Assembly: GCA_964460905.1 (NCBI GenBank) | Contig: CAYWRM010000067.1 | Coordinates: 1-8,034, forward strand | Origin: GCA-002708315 sp964460905 | GTDB taxonomy: Bacteria > Bacteroidota > Bacteroidia > Bacteroidales > F082 | DNA: 8,034 bases | Direction: 5' to 3' | Part shown: one piece after another, positions 1-6,360 of the stretch | Numbering within the stretch: position 1 is the first letter of the stretch | How the letters are laid out: every line of letters begins with the position of its first letter | The notes under the pieces: generated by a model | Told to the model about the DNA's origin: nothing | What the model saw: the letters and a program-made list of their open reading frames with translations, nothing else | Database searches by the model: none | Translations under genes and position numbers: made by a program

Positions 1-48
1 ATTTATTCAAAGAACTTTTATAAATTTACCATTCAAGGCACACACAAT

Positions 49-169
49 GTATATAGTTTATGGCTGGTGAAGTGCTAAATATGAATATCTTAGCATTAAA
101 TACAAATTGGTGCAAGTTGAAAGATTTGTATTTCAAAACCGCCACAAAACCATATACTTAACGTTAGGC
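49..169 (+). repeat. attC-like recombination site (upstream boundary of the operon cassette)
   Basis: An imperfect dyad. The left arm at 49-68 (GTATATAGTTTATGGCTGGT) pairs with 138-157 (ACCGCCACAAAACCATATAC), with one A/C mismatch (55/151, which is T/G on the other strand), a small internal loop (A60 opposite 145-146) and a single bulged base, T65. The arms end 5 nt before GTTAGGC (163-169), which fits the integron R' core GTTRRRY. The matching 5' core is poor (CACACAC at 39-45 instead of GCCTAAC). The interior holds TGCTAA (73-78)/TTAGCA (90-95) and a perfect 10-bp inverted pair, AAATACAAAT (98-107)/ATTTGTATTT (124-133). The architecture matches the site at 6139-6268. By analogy with attC sites it would end the preceding cassette and accept the next one at about 163/164. 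The degenerate 5' core lowers certainty; it may be a decayed site or another kind of dispersed Bacteroidota repeat. Confidence 0.6.
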
Positions 170-361
170 ACAAGCAAAAGAAACGAAACAGAATGACAAA
201 TTTGCTACAAGAAAATATTGAAATAGAAAGCCACCGCACAAATTGCACATTTGGTTTTTTGCCGACACACTGGCAAACCCAAAAAAACCAAAAGAGCAAT
301 TTTTTAGCCAACGCTTGACAAAAGTAATATTGAATAAAACAAAAAGAATAAGAATTAAATT
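170..361. other. Non-coding leader of the four-gene operon
   Basis: This stretch separates the attC-like site from the first start codon at 362. I see no credible gene in it on either strand. Its first bases (AAAAGAAAC, 176-184) match the bases at the same distance beyond the second attC-like core (6275-6283). It contains the long hairpin at 240-302. The last 45 bases before the ATG are A-rich, as is usual for Bacteroidota leaders without a Shine-Dalgarno sequence. The operon promoter must lie here, or transcription must read in from upstream, but I cannot place a promoter with confidence. Bases 1-48 before the attC-like dyad hold nothing I recognise apart from the poor 5' core. Confidence 0.6.
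240..302. repeat. Long A/T-rich hairpin in the operon leader
   Basis: AAATTGCACATTTGGTTTTTT (240-260, here read as 7 + 14 bases) is complementary to 282-302, with two mismatches (247/295 and 249/293). Inside it a second small hairpin forms: TTTGCC (258-263) and GGCAAA (272-277) around an 8-nt loop. The 3' arm runs into six T residues (300-305). It might be a terminator protecting the operon from read-through, a leader or attenuator element, or a remnant of another folded recombination site. The stem is mostly A/T, so it is a weak candidate for an intrinsic terminator. The structure is seen directly; its function is unknown. Confidence 0.5.
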
Positions 362-1318
362 ATGGCATTAGACTTTTCAGAAATATTAGTAGTTGCAGTT
401 TCTTCAAGAGCATTATTTGACTTGGAAAAGGAAAATGAAATATTTGATAAAGAAAATATTGAAAGTTTTAGAAAATATCAACTGGAACACGAAAATGAAT
501 TATTGAAACAAGGAACAGCATTTCCTTTGGTTCAAAGTCTTTTAAAATTAAACAAACAAGCTTCAAAACAAATAATAGAAGTAGTAGTGATGTCAAGAAA
601 TAGCCCTGAGACAGGTGTTCGAGTTTTAAAAGCTATTGAATATTATGATTTACCAATAACAAGATGGGCATTTTCGGGAGGAGAAGACTTAGCTCCATTT
701 ATTGATGCGTTTGACACAGACCTTTTTCTTTCAAAAGACGAAAAGGACGTACAAAAAGTAATTGATAAAGCAAATTGTGCAACAGCTTTAATTTATGACC
801 CGCCTGAAGACTACACGCCAGAAACCGATAGAGTAAAATTTGCTTTTGATGCGGATGCAGTAGTTTTTTCCGAGGAATCAGAACTGATTAATAAAACTCA
901 GGATTTAGCAGCCTTTCACAAACACGAAAAGGAAAACGAAGACGTGCCTTTAAAAGATGGACCTTTCGCTGAACTAATCAGAAAACTTTCGAAAATTCAA
1001 GAATATTTGCCAACAACAATTGAATTGACTCCATTGAGAATTGCAATAGTTACAGCGAGAAATGCTCCCAGTCATATGCGAGTAATAAAAACTCTTAGAC
1101 ATTGGGGAGTGTATGTTGATGAAGCCTATTTTATGGGTGGATTATCAAAAGACAAAATTCTAAAAGCTTTTGGAGCACATATATTCTTTGATGACCAAGA
1201 TACACATTTGGATAGTTCAAGTAAAGTAGTTCCTTCTGGAAAGGTCTTATACAAAACCGATTCCCCAATGAAGAAATTCGATAAAAAGAAAAAGATTGAT
1301 GGAGGAAAAGACAATTAA
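362..1318 (+). CDS. Cytosolic 5'-nucleotidase (cN-I / PF06189-like), first gene of the restriction-like operon
   Basis: A 318-aa protein of the cytosolic 5'-nucleotidase I family, which removes the phosphate from nucleoside monophosphates (AMP and similar) using a HAD-type aspartate nucleophile. Family landmarks in order: VAVSSRALFDLE near residues 11-22, VVVMSRNSPETGVRVLKAIE at 74-93, ITRWAFSGGE at 99-108, the catalytic FDADAVVFSEE block at 162-172 (D163 and D165 match the nucleophile and general acid/base Asp pair of human cN-I), TARNAPSHMRVIKTLRHWG at 231-249, and HIFFDDQ at 273-279. The key residues are present, so it is probably active. There is no signal peptide. The C-terminal tail is Lys-rich (from about 304). 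The ATG follows an A-rich leader. Its last 20 nt overlap the next gene, so it is co-translated with the methyltransferases and helicase. A role in defence (changing nucleotide pools or recycling degraded DNA) is inference; the enzyme assignment is firm. Confidence 0.9.
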   Translation: MALDFSEILVVAVSSRALFDLEKENEIFDKENIESFRKYQLEHENELLKQGTAFPLVQSLLKLNKQASKQIIEVVVMSRNSPETGVRVLKAIEYYDLPITRWAFSGGEDLAPFIDAFDTDLFLSKDEKDVQKVIDKANCATALIYDPPEDYTPETDRVKFAFDADAVVFSEESELINKTQDLAAFHKHEKENEDVPLKDGPFAELIRKLSKIQEYLPTTIELTPLRIAIVTARNAPSHMRVIKTLRHWGVYVDEAYFMGGLSKDKILKAFGAHIFFDDQDTHLDSSSKVVPSGKVLYKTDSPMKKFDKKKKIDGGKDN

Positions 1319-1979
1319 TAAAGACCAACAAGTAAAATCTAAAAAAAGAATTACTGACCATGGAGAAGTGTTTACTTCTGAACGTGAAGTTAACACAATG
1401 CTTGATTTGGTAAAACAGGAAACGGAAAGAATCGATTCTCGATTTTTGGAGCCTGCTTGTGGAACAGGAAATTTCTTAGTCGAAATACTAAGAAGAAAAT
1501 TAGCGATTGTAGAAAGCAGATATAAAAAAAGCCAACTGGAATACGAAAGATATGCGGTAATTGCTATTTCAAGTATTTACGGAATTGATTTATTGCAAGA
1601 CAATGTAGAAGAAACTCAAAATAGACTTTTTGAAATTTTTGATAAACAATATACTTCCTTTTACAAAAACAACTGCAAAGAAGAATGTAGAACAAGCATA
1701 AGATACATACTTGATAGAAATATTTTAAGAGGTGATGCACTTACCTTGAAAACTGTTGGAAATGGTGATGAACCAATTATTTTTTCTGAATGGTCTGCGG
1801 TAAATGGAAGTATGATTAAAAGAAGAGATTTTACACTTGATAACTTACTAAAAGCGGAAGCTCAAAAAGTACCAGGTGGGCTATTTGATGATTTTTATGA
1901 AACCGACCCTGCTTTTTTACCAACACCGATAAAAGACTTTCCTTTGACACACTTTTTAAAATTGGCAGAACATGCTTAA
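1299..1979 (+). CDS. Small DNA methyltransferase-like protein: SAM-binding half without a catalytic NPPY motif
   Basis: With the ATG at 1299 it is 226 aa; a TTG one codon earlier is less likely. Residue numbers below count from 1299. It resembles the N-terminal part of gamma/Eco57I-type N6-adenine DNA methyltransferases: HGEVFTSEREVNTMLDLV (about 21-38), SAM motif I LEPACGTGNFL (50-60), GIDLL (95-99, motif II region) and RGDAL (144-148, motif III region). Where FDxxxxNPPY (motif IV) should follow, there is IIFSEWSAVNG and then RRDF, and no NPPY anywhere. The protein ends about 80 residues later. It overlaps the nucleotidase by 20 nt and the next gene by 8 nt. I recall families of this length placed just upstream of an Eco57I-like methylase, so this is probably the natural form and not a truncation. 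The likely role is a partner subunit of the next protein. It could instead be a SAM-dependent regulator. Methyltransferase fold: confident; activity alone: doubtful. Confidence 0.85.
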   Translation: MEEKTINKDQQVKSKKRITDHGEVFTSEREVNTMLDLVKQETERIDSRFLEPACGTGNFLVEILRRKLAIVESRYKKSQLEYERYAVIAISSIYGIDLLQDNVEETQNRLFEIFDKQYTSFYKNNCKEECRTSIRYILDRNILRGDALTLKTVGNGDEPIIFSEWSAVNGSMIKRRDFTLDNLLKAEAQKVPGGLFDDFYETDPAFLPTPIKDFPLTHFLKLAEHA

Positions 1980-3486
1980 TATAAATTATAATCCAGATGT
2001 ATTGTCTTGTCTTGCCAATTTGAGCAATGATGAAGTATTTACACCTCCAAAATTAGTAAGTGATATTTTGGACATGCTACCCCAAGAATTATTTACCAAT
2101 AAAGAAACAACCTTTCTTGACCCCGTTAGCAAATCTGGTGTGTTTTTACGTGAAATTGCCAAACGGCTAATGACTGGCTTGGGAAATGAAATTCCCGACC
2201 AACAAGAACGTATTAACCATATATTTGAAAACCAATTGTATGGTATTGCTATTACAGAATTAACTGCCTTACTCTCTCGTAGAAGTGTCTATTGTTCCAA
2301 AACTGCTAATGGAAAATATTCTATTTGCGAAACTTTTGAAAACGATAATGGCAATATAAAATTTGATTTCACAAACCATACTTGGAAAAACGGGAAATGT
2401 ACCTTTTGCAATGCAAGTGAAGAAGTGTATAGCAGAGACGAACAATTAGAAACTCATGCATATCAGTTTATACATACTGATAAACCAGAAAAGATATTTA
2501 ATATGAAATTTGACGTAATTATTGGTAATCCACCTTATCAAATGAGTGATGGTGGTGCTCAAAAAAGTGCAAGCCCCATTTATCACAATTTTGTTGAACA
2601 AGCTAAAAAACTAAACCCGAGATATTTAACAATGATTATCCCTGCTCGTTGGTATAATGGCGGTAAAGGATTAGATGATTTTAGGGATAGTATGCTTACT
2701 GATGACAGAATGGCTGAACTACATGATTTCCCCGATACTTCAGATTGTTTCCCAGGACTTAATATTAGAGGCGGGGTTTGTTATTTTCTCTGGGAAAAAG
2801 AACATAAAGGTGATTGCAATATAATTACACATAAGGGCGATTATATTGGTAATCCTGTTGAGCGACCATTATTAGAAAAAGGGTTAAATATTTTCATTCG
2901 TTACAATGAAGCAATCAGTATATACAGAAAAACAAAAGCATTAAATGAAAAACCATTTAATGCTTTTGTTAGTTCAAGAAAGCCTTTTGGATTAGCAACA
3001 AATTTTTCTGGACAAAAAAAAATTAAAGGTGGCAGAAACAATATAAAATTATTTCGCTTTGGCGACAATGGATTTATTTCAGTTGATAAAATTGAGAAGA
3101 ATGTAAAGTTTATTGAAGATTGGAAAGTTTTGGTACCCTATGCAAGTCCTGGGGATGATAGTTATCCTCACTTAATATTAAGTAAACCTATTGTTGCTGG
3201 TCCTCAAACGTGTTGTACCGAAACATATCTTTTAATTGGACCTGTTGCGTCTAAAAAGCGTGCTAATAATATTGCAAAGTACATGGTTACTAAGTTTTTT
3301 AGATTTATGATTCTACTTGCAAAAAGTACTCAGCATATTACAAAAAAAACTTATGTTTTTGTTCCTTCTCAAAATTTTGATGAAGAGTGGACAGATGAAA
3401 AATTATTTTCAAAATATGGTATTACAAAAGAAGAGCAAGACTTTATTGATACGTTAATCCGCCCAATTGAAGTAAGCTATGAGTAA
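1972..3486 (+). CDS. Eco57I-like DNA adenine methyltransferase / specificity subunit with atypical motif I
   Basis: A 504-aa protein similar to the methylase part of type IIG/Eco57I-family restriction enzymes. Visible parts: EVFTPPKLVSDIL (21-33), a motif I region FLDPVSKSGVFLREI (48-62) in which the usual DPxCGSG reads DPVSKSG, then YGIAITELTALLSRRS (90-105) and the catalytic motif IV FDVIIGNPPYQ (180-190). Between motifs I and IV lie C108, C119, C143 and C146 (the last pair as CTFC), a possible zinc ribbon. The part after about residue 190 (MIIPARWYNGGKGLDDFRDS, later VSSRKPFGL) resembles the post-NPPY and target-recognition portion of such enzymes. NPPY predicts N6-adenine methylation. It overlaps both neighbours by 8 nt. 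The preceding protein has the canonical SAM loop and this one has the catalytic motif, so a heteromeric enzyme is plausible. There is no nuclease motif here; cleavage is probably done by the next protein. Confidence 0.88.
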   Translation: MLNINYNPDVLSCLANLSNDEVFTPPKLVSDILDMLPQELFTNKETTFLDPVSKSGVFLREIAKRLMTGLGNEIPDQQERINHIFENQLYGIAITELTALLSRRSVYCSKTANGKYSICETFENDNGNIKFDFTNHTWKNGKCTFCNASEEVYSRDEQLETHAYQFIHTDKPEKIFNMKFDVIIGNPPYQMSDGGAQKSASPIYHNFVEQAKKLNPRYLTMIIPARWYNGGKGLDDFRDSMLTDDRMAELHDFPDTSDCFPGLNIRGGVCYFLWEKEHKGDCNIITHKGDYIGNPVERPLLEKGLNIFIRYNEAISIYRKTKALNEKPFNAFVSSRKPFGLATNFSGQKKIKGGRNNIKLFRFGDNGFISVDKIEKNVKFIEDWKVLVPYASPGDDSYPHLILSKPIVAGPQTCCTETYLLIGPVASKKRANNIAKYMVTKFFRFMILLAKSTQHITKKTYVFVPSQNFDEEWTDEKLFSKYGITKEEQDFIDTLIRPIEVSYE

Positions 3487-5986
3487 AGATTTTTTCCCAC
3501 AACGCCCAGAGGCTACTCCAACTATTTATGCCTACGAATTGCCAAATGACAGTTCAAGAAAAGGACAGTTAAAAGTTGGTGATACCAACAGAACTGCACA
3601 AGAACGAATTAAAGAACAAATTGGAGCTGCAAGGTCAAAGTTCAATATTGTATTGGAAGAATCTGCTATGCGAAAAGATGGCAGTTCTTTTCGTGATTAC
3701 GAAATTCATAAATATCTACGTAACAAAGAGATTAAAAATACTGATGGAGAATGGTTTACTTGTTCTGTAAAAGAGGTACAAGCAGCAATTATTTCAATCA
3801 AAAAAGGCGAACTGAATGAAGAAAACAGAACGCTTGATTTTAAAATGCGACCAGAGCAAGAACAAGCAGTAGATAAAGTAATTCACTATTTTGATAGTTA
3901 TAAAAAAGAAAATCCAAACAGTACACCTCACTTTTTATGGAATGCAAAAATGCGTTTCGGTAAAACCTTTGCTTCTTATCAATTAGCCAAAAAACAAGGT
4001 TGGAAAAAAGTATTAGTACTTACATTTAAACCTGCGGTACAAAGTGCTTGGGAAGAAGATTTATTATCTCATGTAGATTTTGAAGGCTGGCAATTTATTA
4101 CACGGAAAGGATTACAATATGAAGATGCCGACCATAATAGACCTTTTGTTTGTTTTGGTTCATTTCAAGATTATTTAGGTAAAAACACTTCTACTGGTGG
4201 TATAAAAACCCGTAACGAATGGGTACATGCTACCCCTTGGGATTGTGTAATATTTGATGAATATCATTACGGTGCATGGAATGATAATGCAAAAGGATTA
4301 TTCAATGATTTATATGAAGACGGAAAAGATGAAGATTTAAAATTTGTAGATAAAATTGAAAAGTTTGATGAAGATATTATTCCAATAACAACAGGCTCTT
4401 TTTTATACTTATCAGGCACCCCTTTTAAAGCTTTGAGTTCGGGTGAATTTATTGAGGAAGAAATTTTCAACTGGACATACTCTGACGAACAAAGAGAAAA
4501 AGAAAATTGGACAGGAGATAATAATCCTTATGCTACTTTACCAAGAATGGTAATGTTAACCTATCAAATGCCAGATTCCATTCGTGAAATTGCATTAGGC
4601 GGAGAATTTAACGAGTTTGATTTGAATACTTTTTTTACCGCAACGGGCGAAAAAGAGAATGCCAAATTTACTTTAGAAAGTGATGTCCAAAAATGGTTAG
4701 ATTTAATTAGAGGTGGTTTTAGAGAAACAACCTTAGATAACTTAAAATTGGGAGCAAAAAAACCTCCAATGCCTTTTTCAGATTCTCGATTATTGCAAAT
4801 ATTAACACATACATTTTGGTTTTTACCAACTGTTGCGGCTTGTCATGCAATGAGAAGTTTAATGCAAGAACGCAACAATACTTTTTATCACGATTACGAA
4901 ATTGTAGTTGCAGCAGGAACAAGTGCGGGAATTGGTGTTGAAGCTTTACCGCCTGTTTTAAACGCAATGGATAATCCTTTAGAAACAAAAACAATTACTT
5001 TGTCTTGCGGTAAATTAACTACAGGAGTTTCTGTAAAACCATGGACAGGAATTTTTATGTTACGTAACTCTTCAAGTCCAGAAACCTATTTTCAAGCTGC
5101 TTTTAGAGTTCAAACTCCTTGGGCAATTAAAAACCCAGACAGTAAATCTCCAAACAAAGTGGAGATTATGAAAGATGAGTGTTATGTTTTTGATTTTGCA
5201 CCAAACAGAGCATTAAGTCAAGTTGCCGATTATGCTTGTAAATTGAATGTAAACGAATCGAATCCAGAGAAAAATGTTGCTGAATTTATTCACTTCCTAC
5301 CTGTTTTAGCTTATGATGGAAGTAGTATGAAACAAGTTGATGCAGCAGGTGTTTTAGATATTGCCATGAGTGGAACTTCTGCAACAATGCTTGCAAGACG
5401 TTGGGAAAGTGCATTGTTGGTAAATGTAGATAACGCTACACTTGCTCGCTTAATGAGTAATCAAGATGCTTTAGATGCTTTAATGAGTATTGAGGGCTTT
5501 AGAAATCTGAACCAAGACATTGAAACAATCATTAATAAATCCGAATCCGTTAAAAAAGCGATAAAGGAAAAGAATGATGAAGAGATGACCAAAAAGGAAA
5601 AGAAAGAGTTGTCTGATGAAGAAAAAGAATTTAAAAGTTTAAGGAAACAAATTCAAGAAAAGCTAATCAAGTTCGCTACAAGAATCCCTGTATTTATGTA
5701 TCTGACAGACTACAGAGAAAGGAGTTTAAAAGATATAATTACTCAACTTGAACAAGGTCTTTTCAAAAAAGTTACAGGACTTGATGTCTCAGATTTTGAA
5801 TTATTAGTAAGTCTTGGAGTTTTTAATAGTGGATTAATGAATGATGCTGTTTATAAATTCAAACGCTATGAAGATGCAAGCCTTGAATACATAGGAATTA
5901 ATAAACATGAAGGTGAAGAAGTTGGACTTTATGACACAGTATTAAGTGCAGACGATTACACCCAAACTTTTGAAAATGAAAAATAG
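3479..5986 (+). CDS. GIY-YIG nuclease (T5orf172-like) fused to an SF2 DEAD/DEAH-type helicase: restriction-like effector
   Basis: An 835-aa protein. Residues about 14-110 form a GIY-YIG/T5orf172-like nuclease: TIYAYELP (15-22), LKVGDTNR (31-38), RI (43-44), FRDYEIHKYLRNKEI (71-85) and DGEWF (89-93, E91 as candidate metal ligand). An SF2 motor follows: RPEQEQAVD (124-132), a Walker A variant AKMRFGKT (156-163) lacking the usual GxGKT glycine, VLTFKPAV (180-187, motif Ia), DEYH (260-263, motif II), LSGTPF (311-316, motif III), TTGVSVKPW (514-522, motif V) and YFQAAFRVQ (537-545, motif VI). A Lys/Glu-rich, probably coiled-coil stretch lies at about 690-730, followed by a C-terminal domain I do not recognise. 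Known analogues (type I and III R subunits) translocate DNA with ATP and then cut; here the cutter would be the N-terminal GIY-YIG domain. The ATG overlaps the methylase end by 8 nt, so this is the last gene of the operon. Confidence 0.9.
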   Translation: MSKDFFPQRPEATPTIYAYELPNDSSRKGQLKVGDTNRTAQERIKEQIGAARSKFNIVLEESAMRKDGSSFRDYEIHKYLRNKEIKNTDGEWFTCSVKEVQAAIISIKKGELNEENRTLDFKMRPEQEQAVDKVIHYFDSYKKENPNSTPHFLWNAKMRFGKTFASYQLAKKQGWKKVLVLTFKPAVQSAWEEDLLSHVDFEGWQFITRKGLQYEDADHNRPFVCFGSFQDYLGKNTSTGGIKTRNEWVHATPWDCVIFDEYHYGAWNDNAKGLFNDLYEDGKDEDLKFVDKIEKFDEDIIPITTGSFLYLSGTPFKALSSGEFIEEEIFNWTYSDEQREKENWTGDNNPYATLPRMVMLTYQMPDSIREIALGGEFNEFDLNTFFTATGEKENAKFTLESDVQKWLDLIRGGFRETTLDNLKLGAKKPPMPFSDSRLLQILTHTFWFLPTVAACHAMRSLMQERNNTFYHDYEIVVAAGTSAGIGVEALPPVLNAMDNPLETKTITLSCGKLTTGVSVKPWTGIFMLRNSSSPETYFQAAFRVQTPWAIKNPDSKSPNKVEIMKDECYVFDFAPNRALSQVADYACKLNVNESNPEKNVAEFIHFLPVLAYDGSSMKQVDAAGVLDIAMSGTSATMLARRWESALLVNVDNATLARLMSNQDALDALMSIEGFRNLNQDIETIINKSESVKKAIKEKNDEEMTKKEKKELSDEEKEFKSLRKQIQEKLIKFATRIPVFMYLTDYRERSLKDIITQLEQGLFKKVTGLDVSDFELLVSLGVFNSGLMNDAVYKFKRYEDASLEYIGINKHEGEEVGLYDTVLSADDYTQTFENEK

Positions 5987-6138
5987 CCAACACTTAAGCC
6001 ATACACATTGCCAAGTCGCTCGAAAAGCCAGCCGCACAAGCCAAAACTTGTCAAAGAGTATGTCTTGCCAGCACACCGTGAAAATGAGAATTGTAGCAAA
6101 TTTGAAAGATAATATGACTGAAAACAAGGAATGCCAGT
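5987..6138. other. Non-coding spacer between the operon and the second attC-like site
   Basis: I see no gene here. It is richer in GCC/GGC words than the flanking genes (repeated TTGCC, GCCAGC, GCACA), in the same style as the leader at 230-310. A short hairpin ACAAG (6036-6040)/CTTGT (6047-6051) is present but has no following T-run, so I do not call it a terminator. Together with the attC-like site and the A-rich 6269-6360 it makes up the 374-base gap between the helicase and the lipoprotein gene. Confidence 0.55.
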
Positions 6139-6268
6139 GCCTAACAAAGGCTATACGTAATTTGGGTAATGTGCTAATATTGAAGTTTTTAGCATTAAAT
6201 AAAATTAGTGCTAAATTGAAAGTTAATCGTTTCAAAATCCCAAACTACGCATAGCCAAACCGTTAGGG
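6139..6268 (+). repeat. attC-like recombination site (3' boundary of the operon cassette)
   Basis: The layout R''-L''-loop-L'-R' is clear. GCCTAAC (6139-6145) pairs with GTTAGGG (6262-6268) at 6 of 7 positions, and GGCTATACGTAATTTGGG (6149-6166) pairs with CCCAAACTACGCATAGCC (6239-6256) at 16 of 18. Both inner mismatches are A/C on this strand and so T/G wobbles on the complementary strand, the strand that folds in integron attC sites. Unpaired spacers AAA (6146-6148) and AAACC (6257-6261) separate the core boxes from the inner arms, as in attC. The 72-nt terminal loop carries TGCTAA (6172-6177)/TTAGCA (6189-6194) and resembles the loop of the site at 49-169. It lies just 3' of the operon in the same orientation, as a cassette's own attC should. 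I see no clear extrahelical base in the inner arm, and no integrase is in view. Confidence 0.72.
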
Positions 6269-6360
6269 TGCATTAAAAGAAACAATTACATTAACAGTAA
6301 AAACTCAATCAAACGAGGCACGAAAAATAAATTTCTAATATTAACTAAATTAAAAGTAAG

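Noticed and set aside
96..311. A 71-codon minus-strand open frame upstream of the operon
   Set aside because: Its translation is almost all Phe, Cys, Trp and Leu, and it covers both the attC-like arm and the leader hairpin. It is a by-product of A-rich non-coding DNA.
315..332. TTGACA (315-320) and TAATATTG (325-332) as a promoter for the operon
   Set aside because: TTGACA has no -10 hexamer at 17 nt. TAATATTG is one base off the Bacteroidota -7 element TAnnTTTG, but no -33 element sits about 20 bases upstream. Too weak to call.
1296..1298. TTG as the start of the small methyltransferase, and TTG at 7075 for the membrane protein
   Set aside because: ATG codons at 1299 and 7114 are in frame and better placed; the extra residues (one in the first case, thirteen Lys-rich ones in the second) add nothing recognisable.
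1126..1361. Minus-strand frames across the nucleotidase/methyltransferase junction (also 4267-4470 and 4719-4994 within the helicase)
   Set aside because: They are shadows of strongly supported + strand genes with clear family motifs.
305..5997. Near-direct repeat TAGCCAACGCTTGA (305-318) and TAGCCAACACTTAA (5984-5997) flanking the operon
   Set aside because: Twelve of 14 bases match, but in two spacers of this size and composition such a match is easily expected by chance, and the second copy includes the helicase stop codon.
6036..6051. ACAAG/CTTGT hairpin as the operon terminator
   Set aside because: Only 5 bp, and no T-run follows.
5946..6254. A 102-codon open frame on the + strand over the end of the helicase gene and the second attC-like site
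   Set aside because: It overlaps the helicase end in another frame, its translation has low-complexity Lys/Asn/Thr composition, and its end lies within the structured repeat. The minus-strand frames at 5942-6235 and 5956-6147 are rejected for the same reason.
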